A DNA stretch of 9,333 nucleotides, taken from contig CAAEDX010000161.1 of the NCBI GenBank assembly GCA_900754715.1, forward strand, positions 1 through 9,333. Direction: 5' to 3'. This DNA is from Erysipelotrichaceae bacterium (GTDB taxonomy: Bacteria > Bacillota_I > Bacilli_A > Erysipelotrichales > Erysipelotrichaceae). The position numbers and the translations under genes were made by a program. Below, one piece after another: positions 1 to 6,240 of the stretch (the first letter of the stretch is position 1; every line of letters begins with the position of its first letter). The notes below the pieces were generated by a model that had not been told where the DNA came from, did no database searches, and was given only the letters and a program-made list of their open reading frames with translations.

Positions 1-581
1 CGCTGCAGCTGCTGGCTCAGAACGGCTATATCCAGAAGTCACAAGGCCGCGGCAGCATCGTGCTTGATTTTAATCGCTTTGACTTTCCCCTTTCCGGCGT
101 GATCAGCTTCAAAGAAGTGGCCAGCGCGATGCACGAGCCAGTAAGCACAGAAGTCATCTGTTTTGAAAAGATACACCCGGACGCCCGCATCGCTTCCATC
201 CTGCAGATGCGCAGCGAGGAAGAAGTCTGGTTCATCCAGCGCGTGCGCCGCATCAGCAACGAAGCGGTCATCTTGGACACCGACATCCTCAACGCTGAGA
301 TCATCCCCGGGCTCACGAGGACGATCGCGCAAGATTCTCTCTATGAATATATCGAAGACACGCTGCACCTCACCATCGCCTATGCGCGCAAAGAGATCAC
401 CTGTCAGAACATCAGCGGTCTCGATGAGCAAGTGCTTGACCTGCATCATTACAATATGGTCGTCAGCGTGGAATCATGCACATACCTGGATGATGCCCGC
501 ATCTTTCAGTACACATCCTCCCGACATCGCCCTGACCGTTTTCGTTTCATCGATTTCGCCCGCCGTGAGCAAAAAGCCTGA
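1..581 (+). CDS. treR: TreR, GntR-family trehalose operon repressor (5' end cut off by window edge)
   Basis: Transcriptional repressor of the trehalose genes, truncated at its N-terminus. The frame is open from base 3, so 192 residues are visible. B. subtilis TreR is about 238 residues, so roughly 45 are missing. The visible part begins in the second half of the winged-helix DNA-binding domain: the run ending GYIQKSQGRGS is the typical GntR recognition/wing signature. An internal GTG at 60 is therefore not the start. The remainder is a UTRA effector-binding domain. The C-terminal stretch HYNMVV...TYLDDARIFQYTSSRHRPD followed by FRFIDFARR closely resembles TreR of Bacillus. By family knowledge the effector is trehalose 6-phosphate, which releases the repressor from DNA. 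The gene lies directly upstream of treP in the same direction but is separated from it by a terminator and a promoter. The specific TreR call rests on the C-terminal signature plus the neighbouring treP and treA. Confidence 0.93.
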   Translation, partial: LQLLAQNGYIQKSQGRGSIVLDFNRFDFPLSGVISFKEVASAMHEPVSTEVICFEKIHPDARIASILQMRSEEEVWFIQRVRRISNEAVILDTDILNAEIIPGLTRTIAQDSLYEYIEDTLHLTIAYARKEITCQNISGLDEQVLDLHHYNMVVSVESCTYLDDARIFQYTSSRHRPDRFRFIDFARREQKA

Positions 582-606
582 CATCCCGCTGTGGATGTTT
601 TTTTTT
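581..606 (+). terminator. Intrinsic terminator of treR
   Basis: A 6-bp perfect stem (ACATCC 581-586 with GGATGT 593-598) encloses the loop CGCTGT and runs into nine consecutive T residues (598-606). The first stem base is the last base of the treR stop codon. The stem is short, so some readthrough into treP is possible. Confidence 0.75.
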
Positions 607-608
607 GA

Positions 609-622
609 TGAAAACGATATCA
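609..622 (+). promoter_or_regulatory. cre box (CcpA binding site) upstream of treP
   Basis: TGAAAACGATATCA agrees at every defined position with the cre consensus TGWAANCGNTNWCW. It is nearly palindromic, with flanking A/T extending the symmetry to ATGA...TCAT. It ends 7 bp before the -35 hexamer, and its centre is about 50 bp upstream of the predicted transcription start. CcpA with HPr-Ser-P would bind here to place the trehalose genes under carbon catabolite control. Position alone does not say whether the effect is repression or activation. Confidence 0.75.
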
Positions 623-629
623 TTTGTTG

Positions 630-658
630 TTGACACACATGTACGTACATGTTATAGT
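630..658 (+). promoter_or_regulatory. treP-treA promoter, sigma-A type
   Basis: TTGACA (630-635, consensus -35) and TATAGT (653-658, 5 of 6 to the -10 consensus) are separated by exactly 17 bp. The expected start is near 665, giving a leader of about 37 nt before the treP start codon. Operator 1 fills the spacer and operator 2 covers the first transcribed bases, so a bound repressor would occlude RNA polymerase. Confidence 0.85.
637..652 (+). promoter_or_regulatory. Tre operator 1 (16-bp perfect palindrome)
   Basis: ACATGTACGTACATGT is a perfect inverted repeat lying between the -35 and -10 hexamers. It is repeated downstream as operator 2. Its place next to a GntR-family treR and in front of treP makes it the likely TreR binding site. 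Binding by TreR is inferred, not shown. Confidence 0.85.
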
Positions 659-667
659 ATCTCCATA

Positions 668-683
668 AGATGTACGTACATGT
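668..683 (+). promoter_or_regulatory. Tre operator 2
   Basis: AGATGTACGTACATGT matches operator 1 at 15 of 16 positions. The core ATGTACGTACAT is a perfect palindrome with one outer mismatch (G669). Its centre is 31 bp from that of operator 1, about three helical turns, so both sites face the same side of the DNA. It sits just after the predicted transcription start. Confidence 0.83.
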
Positions 684-701
684 TGACAGGAGGAACAAAA
701 G

Positions 702-2606
702 ATGGGCAAATTCACCGAAGATACCAAGCTCCTTTTGGAGTATGTTGGCGGCAAAGAAAACATCAACGCCGTATCACACTGCGTCACACGCATGCGTTTC
801 GTACTGGCCGATCCAAACAAAGCAGACGTTGACAAGATCGAATCGATCCCCAGTGCCAAGGGCACATTCACGCAATCCGGCCAGTTTCAGGTCATCATCG
901 GCAACGAAGTCAGCGATTTTTACAATGAGTTCACCGCCATCGCCGGCATCGAAGGCGTATCGAAGGACGCGGTAAAGAGCGCCGCCAAGACCAACCAGAC
1001 ACTGCTGCAGCGCATCATGGGCGCCCTGGGCGAGATCTTTGCCCCGATCATCCCTGCCCTGATCTGCGGCGGTCTCATCCTGGGCTTTCGCAACATCATC
1101 GGCGAGCTGCCGATCTTCAATGGTCAGACACTGGCAGACACCTCTCAGTTCTGGGCTGGCACATACAGCTTCCTGTGGCTGATCGGCGAGGCCGTTTTCC
1201 ACATGCTGCCGGTAGGTATCGTCTGGTCCATCACTAAGAAGATGGGCACCACCCAGATGCTGGGCATCGTCCTGGGACTGACCCTTATCTCCCCACAGCT
1301 GCTCAACGGCTTTTCCGTCGCCAGCACACCGGCTGCAGACATCCCGGTATGGGACTTTGGCTTCGCGCAAGTCCAGATGATCGGCTATCAAGGCCAGGTC
1401 ATCGCGGCCATGATGGCCGGCTTTGTCCTCGTTTTCCTGGAGAAGTTCTTCCGCAAGCACTGCCCGGCCGTCATCAGCATGATCGTCGTCCCATTTTGTT
1501 CGCTGGTTCCGGCCGTCATCATCGCACATACCATCGTCGGTCCGATCGGATGGACCATCGGCAACTTCATCGCTGATGTCGTCTACAACGGTCTGATGAG
1601 TCCCTTCGGCGTATTGTTCGCCGGCGTGTTCGGCCTGCTTTACGCACCGATCGTCATGACCGGCCTGCATCATATGACCAATGCCATCGATACACAGCTC
1701 TCCACATTGTATGGCGGCACCATCCTGTGGCCGATGATCGCGCTGAGCAACATCGCGCAAGGCTCCAGCGTCCTGGCCATGAGCCTCTTGCAGAAAAAGA
1801 ACGAACGCGCTCAGCAGGTCAACGTCCCTGCCTGCATCTCCTGCTACCTCGGCGTCACTGAACCGGCGCTCTTCGGTGTCAACCTGAAATATGGCTTTCC
1901 CCTCGTCTGCGGCATGATCGGCTCTGCCATCGCCGCCATGGTCTCCGTCGGCTGCGGCGTCAAGGCCTTCAGCATCGGGGTCGGCGGACTGCCCGGCATC
2001 ATCTCGATCCAGCCTGAATTTTATATTCCCTTCCTGATTGCGATGGCAATCGCCATCATCATCCCTTTCTTGCTCACCCTCATCATCGGCAGCCACAAGC
2101 TTTCCGCCAAGGAGCTAGGCGTCCAGGAAACGATCGAAGCATCAGAATCTGAAGCAAAGCCTTTTGATGGCTTCGCCGCGCCGGCAGCAGGCACCCTGAT
2201 CCCATTAGGATCCGTGCAGGATCAGGCATTCGCGTCCAAGGCGATGGGAGACGGCTTTGCGATCGATCTCAGCGGCAGACGCATCCTTTCTCCTGTCAAC
2301 GGCAAGATCATCGTCTGCTTCCCGACCCATCACGCCTATGGCATCCAGTGCAGCAATGGCTTAGAGATCCTGATCCACATCGGCATGGATACCGTAGAGC
2401 TTGATGGAAAAGGCTTCACCCCGCATGTGCAGGTCGGGGACATCGTGAACAAAGGCGATGTGATCTGTGAAATCGACACAGACTACATCCGCGGCCAGAA
2501 CAAACCGCTCATCACCCCGGTCATCTTCACCAGCGGACAAAAGATCACGCTGAGGAAGCAAGGCATCGTGCATGAGCTGGAAGAAGATCTGATCGATATC
2601 GAATAG
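702..2606 (+). CDS. treP: TreP, trehalose-specific PTS permease EIIBCA
   Basis: Membrane permease (634 aa) that imports trehalose and phosphorylates it to trehalose 6-phosphate using phosphate from HPr. Three domains are fused in the order B-C-A. EIIB (about 1-85) carries the phosphorylated cysteine in HCVTRMRF (C27). EIIC (about 105-465) is strongly hydrophobic with multiple TM segments and contains the sugar-binding signature GVTEPALFGVN (384-394). After a Glu/Ser-rich linker, EIIA (about 494-634) is of the glucose type. It has THHAYGI (H544) and HIGMDTVELDG (H559, phosphoryl acceptor), 15 residues apart as His75 and His90 are in EIIA-Glc. B. subtilis TreP lacks its own EIIA, so this longer form should be self-sufficient beyond HPr and EI. 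The start is set by AGGAGG at 688-693, 8 nt before ATG. treA follows after 10 nt. Trehalose rather than sucrose is inferred mainly from treR and treA beside it. Confidence 0.95.
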   Translation: MGKFTEDTKLLLEYVGGKENINAVSHCVTRMRFVLADPNKADVDKIESIPSAKGTFTQSGQFQVIIGNEVSDFYNEFTAIAGIEGVSKDAVKSAAKTNQTLLQRIMGALGEIFAPIIPALICGGLILGFRNIIGELPIFNGQTLADTSQFWAGTYSFLWLIGEAVFHMLPVGIVWSITKKMGTTQMLGIVLGLTLISPQLLNGFSVASTPAADIPVWDFGFAQVQMIGYQGQVIAAMMAGFVLVFLEKFFRKHCPAVISMIVVPFCSLVPAVIIAHTIVGPIGWTIGNFIADVVYNGLMSPFGVLFAGVFGLLYAPIVMTGLHHMTNAIDTQLSTLYGGTILWPMIALSNIAQGSSVLAMSLLQKKNERAQQVNVPACISCYLGVTEPALFGVNLKYGFPLVCGMIGSAIAAMVSVGCGVKAFSIGVGGLPGIISIQPEFYIPFLIAMAIAIIIPFLLTLIIGSHKLSAKELGVQETIEASESEAKPFDGFAAPAAGTLIPLGSVQDQAFASKAMGDGFAIDLSGRRILSPVNGKIIVCFPTHHAYGIQCSNGLEILIHIGMDTVELDGKGFTPHVQVGDIVNKGDVICEIDTDYIRGQNKPLITPVIFTSGQKITLRKQGIVHELEEDLIDIE

Positions 2607-2616
2607 GAGGAGCAAT

Positions 2617-4275
2617 ATGAAACATTCACACAAGACCGTTTACCAGATCTATCCCAAGTCATTCTGCGACAGCAACGCGGACGGCTGGGGCGATCTGAAG
2701 GGCGTCATCTCTCGCCTTGATTATCTGCAAGAGCTGGGCATCGGCTATATCTGGTTCAATGCCATGTTCGTTTCCCCGCAGCGCGACAATGGCTACGATG
2801 TTGCGGATTACCGCCGCATCGATCCGCGCTATGGCACGATGGAAGACTTTGAGCTTCTCTGCCAGGAAGCCAAGAAGCGCGGCATCGACATCATGCTCGA
2901 TATGGTGTTCAACCACACCTCCACGCAGCACGAATGGTTCCAGCGCGCCCTGAAAGGCGAACAAAGATACAAAGACTATTATATCTTCCGCAAAGGAAAG
3001 CCGGATGGCAGCGCGCCGACCAACTGGCAATCCAAGTTCGGCGGTCCAGCCTGGGAATACGTGGAAGCCTTTGACGAATACTACTTGCATCTGTTTGACG
3101 TAACACAGGCCGACCTCAACTGGGAAAATCCACAGGTACGCGCTGAGCTTGCCGATATCGTCAACTTCTGGCGCGGCAAGGGCGTGCATGGCTTCCGCTT
3201 CGATGTCGTGAACCTGATCTCCAAGGCAGCCTACGAAGATGATCCTGATCAGCTTGACGGACGGCAGTTTTACACCGATGGGCCGCGCGTGCACGAATAT
3301 CTGCACGAGCTCAATCGCGCCAGCTTCGGTCAGGATCCCGAATCGATGACCGTCGGCGAGATGAGCAGCACCACCATCGCCAACTGCGTGCGCTATTCCG
3401 GCGCCAAGAGCGGCGAGCTCTCCAGCGTCTTTTCCTTCCATCACCTGAAGGTCGATTACCGCAACAAACAGAAATGGGAGCTCATGGACTTCGATTTCAT
3501 GGAGCTCAAGCGCCTGCTCATCGACTGGCAGGTCGGCATGCAGGACGCGGCTGCCTGGAACGCGCTGTTCTGGTGCAACCATGATCAGCCCCGCGCCATC
3601 TCACGCTTCGGCGATGACAAAAATTATCCGAAACAGTCCGCCAAGATGCTCGCGACCGCCATCCACTGTCTGCGCGGCACCCCTTATGTATATCAGGGCG
3701 AAGAGATCGGCATGACCAATGCCTATTTCACCGACATCAGCCAATACCGGGATGTCGAAAGCCTCAACATTCACAAGATCCTCACTGACAAAGGCATGCG
3801 CGAAGCTGAAGTGCTTCATATCCTGCAAGAGCGTTCCCGTGACAATGCCCGCACCCCGATGCAATGGAACGCGCAGCAGAATGCAGGCTTCAGCGAAGGC
3901 GAGCCATGGATCCCGCTTTGCGCCAATTACCCGCACGTCAACGTCGAAGCAAATCTGAAAGATCCGGATTCGATCTTCCATCACTATCAGAAACTCATCC
4001 AGCTGCGCAAGGATCTTGCGGTGATCGCAGAAGGACGCTTTGTCCCGATGCTGGAAGATCATCCCGCTGTCTTCGCTTATGGCCGCATCCTCGATGAAGA
4101 AAAGCTCATCGTCATCTGCAACTTCTATGGAAAGCCATGTGAGATCGTGCTGGACGAGGCGCTTGATGGATACACGCTGCTGCTGTCCAACTACGAAGAC
4201 ACCGCGCCAACTGCCACGATGCAGCTGCGCCCTTATGAATCATTCGTGCTCTATCGAAACGAACCGGCAAGCTAA
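2617..4275 (+). CDS. treA: TreA/TreC, trehalose-6-phosphate hydrolase (GH13)
   Basis: Cytoplasmic enzyme (552 aa, full family length) that hydrolyses trehalose 6-phosphate to glucose and glucose 6-phosphate, the step after TreP. It is an alpha-amylase-type (beta/alpha)8 barrel of family GH13. Visible landmarks are YQIYPKSF and the Ca-binding loop DSNADGWGD (18-26), region I DMVFNHTS, region II GFRFDVVN with nucleophile D196, region III GEMSS with acid/base E248, and region IV NHDQPR with D323. The strings TNWQSKFGG, EYYLHLFD, QADLNWENP and RDNARTPMQWN are typical of TreC/TreA and separate it from generic oligo-1,6-glucosidases. The segment FNAMFVSPQRDNGYD (about 47-61) differs from the commoner LTPFYVSPQ form of E. 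coli TreC. A strong AGGAGG (2605-2610) overlaps the treP stop codon and sits 6 nt before the ATG, so the two genes are surely co-transcribed. The stop codon lies in the loop of the terminator. Confidence 0.96.
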   Translation: MKHSHKTVYQIYPKSFCDSNADGWGDLKGVISRLDYLQELGIGYIWFNAMFVSPQRDNGYDVADYRRIDPRYGTMEDFELLCQEAKKRGIDIMLDMVFNHTSTQHEWFQRALKGEQRYKDYYIFRKGKPDGSAPTNWQSKFGGPAWEYVEAFDEYYLHLFDVTQADLNWENPQVRAELADIVNFWRGKGVHGFRFDVVNLISKAAYEDDPDQLDGRQFYTDGPRVHEYLHELNRASFGQDPESMTVGEMSSTTIANCVRYSGAKSGELSSVFSFHHLKVDYRNKQKWELMDFDFMELKRLLIDWQVGMQDAAAWNALFWCNHDQPRAISRFGDDKNYPKQSAKMLATAIHCLRGTPYVYQGEEIGMTNAYFTDISQYRDVESLNIHKILTDKGMREAEVLHILQERSRDNARTPMQWNAQQNAGFSEGEPWIPLCANYPHVNVEANLKDPDSIFHHYQKLIQLRKDLAVIAEGRFVPMLEDHPAVFAYGRILDEEKLIVICNFYGKPCEIVLDEALDGYTLLLSNYEDTAPTATMQLRPYESFVLYRNEPAS

Positions 4276-4288
4276 AGCCGGTTTTTTT
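4262..4288 (+). terminator. Intrinsic terminator of the treP-treA operon
   Basis: A 7-bp perfect stem AACCGGC (4262-4268) with GCCGGTT (4277-4283) has an 8-nt loop and a run of seven T residues (4282-4288). The treA stop codon TAA (4273-4275) is inside the loop, so the left arm is coding sequence (Glu-Pro-Ala). Confidence 0.9.
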
Positions 4289-4305
4289 CATCGCTTTCAT
4301 GACAT

Positions 4306-4334
4306 TTTACAATATTTTCATTGACCTGTATGAT
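4306..4334 (+). promoter_or_regulatory. Predicted promoter of the MoxR-DUF58-transglutaminase operon
   Basis: TTTACA (4306-4311) and TATGAT (4329-4334) each match 5 of 6 consensus bases and are 17 bp apart, in an AT-rich stretch right after the treA terminator. A weaker overlapping alternative is TTGACC (4321-4326) with TAAACT (4343-4348), 16 bp apart. No operator-like palindrome or cre box is evident here, so this operon seems independent of trehalose control. Confidence 0.55.
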
Positions 4335-4356
4335 TTCTACGGTAAACTAAAATCAG

Positions 4357-4363
4357 AAAGGAG
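4357..4363 (+). promoter_or_regulatory. Strong Shine-Dalgarno sequence set far upstream of the MoxR start
   Basis: AAAGGAG is the only strong ribosome-binding sequence in the MoxR leader, but it ends 36 nt before the ATG at 4400. No in-frame ATG, GTG or TTG occurs between the two. A small GC-rich hairpin could form between them: GGCC 4367-4370 with GGCC 4385-4388, plus two G-T pairs. This might shorten the effective distance. The function is inferred only. Confidence 0.35.
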
Positions 4364-4399
4364 AAAGGCCGGCGCGCATCGTTTGGCCAAAGTGAAAAG

Positions 4400-5320
4400 A
4401 TGAACAGATATCGATCGATCCTGAATGAAGTAAAAAAAGCAGTCATCGGCAAAGATGACCAGCTGGAAAAAATATTGACGGCCATCCTGGCCAGAGGACA
4501 TATCCTGCTCGAAGACATTCCTGGCGTAGGCAAGACGACGATGGCCCGCGCCTTCGCGGCGGCAATGTCGCTGCAGACCCGTCGCATGCAGTTTACCGTC
4601 GACGTGCTGCCCAGCGATGTCATCGGCTTCATGGCCATCGACCATGACAGCGGTGAACCTAAGCTGCATCCCGGCGCCATCTTCTGCAACATCTTCCTCG
4701 CTGATGAGATCAACCGCACCTCCAGCCGCACCCAGGCGGCCCTGCTCGAAGTCATGGAAGAAAACCGCATCACCGTAGATGGGGTCACTTATCCGGCCAA
4801 GTCCCCTTTCATCGTGATCGCTACGCAGAACCCTGCTGGTTCCGCCGGCACACAGCTGCTTCCGGACAGCCAGCTGGAACGCTTCATGATCCGCCTGCAC
4901 AGCGGCTATCCTGACACCGAAAGCGAGATCCGCATCCTGAAAAGCAAAGAAGCGGGCAGCGCCGAGGTACAGCCGGCCGCAGCTGCCGAAGACATCATCG
5001 ACATGCAGGAACAATGCCAGAAAGTATATGTGCATGATGATCTTTATCGTTATATCGTGGAGCTTGTCCAGGCTACCCGTGTCCATGCGTCCATCGCCTC
5101 CGGTGCGAGCCCGCGCGCCGGAATCGCGCTGGCTGCCGCCGCGCGGGTGCGCGCCTGGACACAAGGCCGCGACTACATCGTGCCCGAAGATATCTTGTTC
5201 ATGTTTCATGAGATCATGGGCCACCGCATCACCTTGAAAGGTGAAAACGGCCATGATGCCGGCGCAGCCGGCGCTATCCTCGATGAGATCCTGCGCAAGA
5301 CGGCGCAGCCCCTGCTATGA
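4400..5320 (+). CDS. MoxR-family AAA+ ATPase
   Basis: Cytoplasmic ATPase (306 aa, usual MoxR length). The family is thought to act as a chaperone that remodels or activates partner proteins with von Willebrand-like domains, often encoded next door. Visible motifs are Walker A (PGVGKTT, 41-47, with K45), Walker B (FLADEIN, 99-105, with D102 and E103), sensor 1 (ATQNP, with N144), the conserved LPDSQLERF arginine region (R161) and the C-terminal lid motif GASPRAG (235-241), followed by GRDYIVPED. All catalytic residues are present. The ATG at 4400 matches the family N-terminus (short helix before VIGKDDQ), although only a weak purine tract precedes it. The TGA stop overlaps the ATG of the DUF58 gene (ATGA), implying translational coupling. 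The same gene trio, MoxR, DUF58 and membrane transglutaminase, is widespread in bacteria; I recall B. subtilis yeaC-yeaD-yebA as the equivalent. Confidence 0.94.
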   Translation: MNRYRSILNEVKKAVIGKDDQLEKILTAILARGHILLEDIPGVGKTTMARAFAAAMSLQTRRMQFTVDVLPSDVIGFMAIDHDSGEPKLHPGAIFCNIFLADEINRTSSRTQAALLEVMEENRITVDGVTYPAKSPFIVIATQNPAGSAGTQLLPDSQLERFMIRLHSGYPDTESEIRILKSKEAGSAEVQPAAAAEDIIDMQEQCQKVYVHDDLYRYIVELVQATRVHASIASGASPRAGIALAAAARVRAWTQGRDYIVPEDILFMFHEIMGHRITLKGENGHDAGAAGAILDEILRKTAQPLL

Positions 5321-6240
5321 GGCATCCGCTGTGGTCAGGATGGCTGTCCTGGCTGGGCCTGACGCTGCTGAACCTCGGTTTCTTTTTAGGAAGCGACAGC
5401 TACTTCTTCTTCCTGCTCTGTGTGCTCATGCTCGTCCTGCCTGCGCTTTCCCTGCTGGCATTGCGGCTGGGAAAAAGGCAGCTCAGCGCCCGTCTCGAAC
5501 ATGACGGCGGCCATGTGCGCTTTGTCCCTGAGCACAGACCGTGCTTCCCCATCGGCAAATTGCACATCACCTTCGAAACAGACAACCGCTTTACCCAGAC
5601 CCATCGTCTGCAGTGCACGCAGAACGCATTGACGCTGGACAGCGAGCCAGGCATGATCAGCGTCAGCGTGAAGGAGGCGCGCATGTACGACTGTCTGCAT
5701 CTGTTTTGCAGAAAGCTCTCTTGTGATGCACAGACCTTCGTCCTGCAAGTCCCTGCGCCGCAGCCGGAAACCGCCATGGAACGCGTGTTCATCGACCATA
5801 TGCAGGCGGTCAGCCGCAAGCAAGGAGAATGGCGCGACAAACACGAAGTGCGCGAATATCGCCAGGGTGATTCACTGAAATGGATCCATCAGAAGCTCAG
5901 TTACAAATGCGGCAAGCTCATGGTGCGCGAATTTGAAAATGACTTGCGCCAAGAGCATGACATCCGTCTCGAGCTGAGCGGCGAGATCGCAGATTGCGCA
6001 CGCACGCTCAGCCGCTTCCGCACCTTTGCGGCCGCTCTGCTCAATATGTCTGCCCGCATCCGCGTATCCTGGTACAGCGGCGAACAGCTTTGCCGCATGG
6101 AGATCACCGACGAAAACGATCTCAGCGAATGCCTCGTCCGGATCCTTTCGCATCCCCGCGCGGCCATCGCTTTCGCTGAGAAAGGCAGCGGATGGCTGCT
6201 GAACGCGGACACCGTCATGAAGGAGGTGACACGCGCATGA
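5317..6240 (+). CDS. DUF58 family membrane protein
   Basis: Protein of 307 aa, on the short side for the family, with unknown biochemical activity. Two hydrophobic segments at about 7-28 and 30-52 anchor it in the membrane. A soluble region of beta character follows, then the DUF58 signature around 176-203: EVREYRQGDSLKWIHQKLSYK and then GKLMVREFEN. Two normally conserved features deviate. The usual IHWK reads IHQK (Q192). The position where many members have a VWA-like metal-site aspartate (LDxSxS) reads LELSGE (E219). This suggests a VWA-like fold without a canonical metal site. The ATG at 5317 overlaps the MoxR stop and has no obvious Shine-Dalgarno of its own, so translation probably depends on ribosomes finishing MoxR. 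The end overlaps the next gene by ATGA. The natural partner of the upstream MoxR ATPase is likely this protein. Confidence 0.88.
   Translation: MRHPLWSGWLSWLGLTLLNLGFFLGSDSYFFFLLCVLMLVLPALSLLALRLGKRQLSARLEHDGGHVRFVPEHRPCFPIGKLHITFETDNRFTQTHRLQCTQNALTLDSEPGMISVSVKEARMYDCLHLFCRKLSCDAQTFVLQVPAPQPETAMERVFIDHMQAVSRKQGEWRDKHEVREYRQGDSLKWIHQKLSYKCGKLMVREFENDLRQEHDIRLELSGEIADCARTLSRFRTFAAALLNMSARIRVSWYSGEQLCRMEITDENDLSECLVRILSHPRAAIAFAEKGSGWLLNADTVMKEVTRA
6220..6229 (+). promoter_or_regulatory. Start-deciding ribosome binding site of the transglutaminase gene
   Basis: AAGGAGGTGA is a full 10-nt complement of the 16S rRNA 3' end, 7 nt before ATG 6237. It rules out an in-frame upstream ATG at 6192, which would add 15 polar residues inside the DUF58 gene. 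Confidence 0.9.

Noticed and set aside
60..62. GTG at 60 as the start of treR
   Set aside because: The frame is open upstream to the window edge and encodes the recognisable end of a GntR winged helix, so the gene starts outside the window.
633..652. 20 bp of strictly alternating purine-pyrimidine (possible Z-DNA)
   Set aside because: It is fully explained by the palindromic operator and the adjoining ACAC of the -35 region; too short to claim structure.
681..688. Second TGTTGACA, a repeat of 628-635 and a possible second -35 element
   Set aside because: No -10 hexamer lies 16-18 bp downstream, and the start codon at 702 leaves no room for a useful leader.
774..2096. Long antisense open frame (440 codons) opposite treP
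   Set aside because: Its composition is dominated by Asp, His, Ala, Gly and Arg, the mirror of GC-rich sense codons. Such frames stay open because TTA, CTA and TCA are rare sense codons here. There is no ribosome binding site or recognisable domain, and treP is unambiguous.
2659..3582. Antisense open frame (307 codons) opposite treA
   Set aside because: Same codon-bias artefact; the plus strand carries complete GH13 catalytic motifs.
4276..4399. Possible small RNA or riboswitch in the gap between treA and the MoxR gene
   Set aside because: Apart from the terminator, promoter candidates and a short GGCC stem, no extended conserved-looking structure is visible in about 110 bp.
6192..6236. Upstream in-frame ATG for the transglutaminase gene
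   Set aside because: It would add 15 polar residues before the first TM segment and has no ribosome binding site, whereas ATG 6237 has a perfect AAGGAGGTGA and an ATGA overlap.
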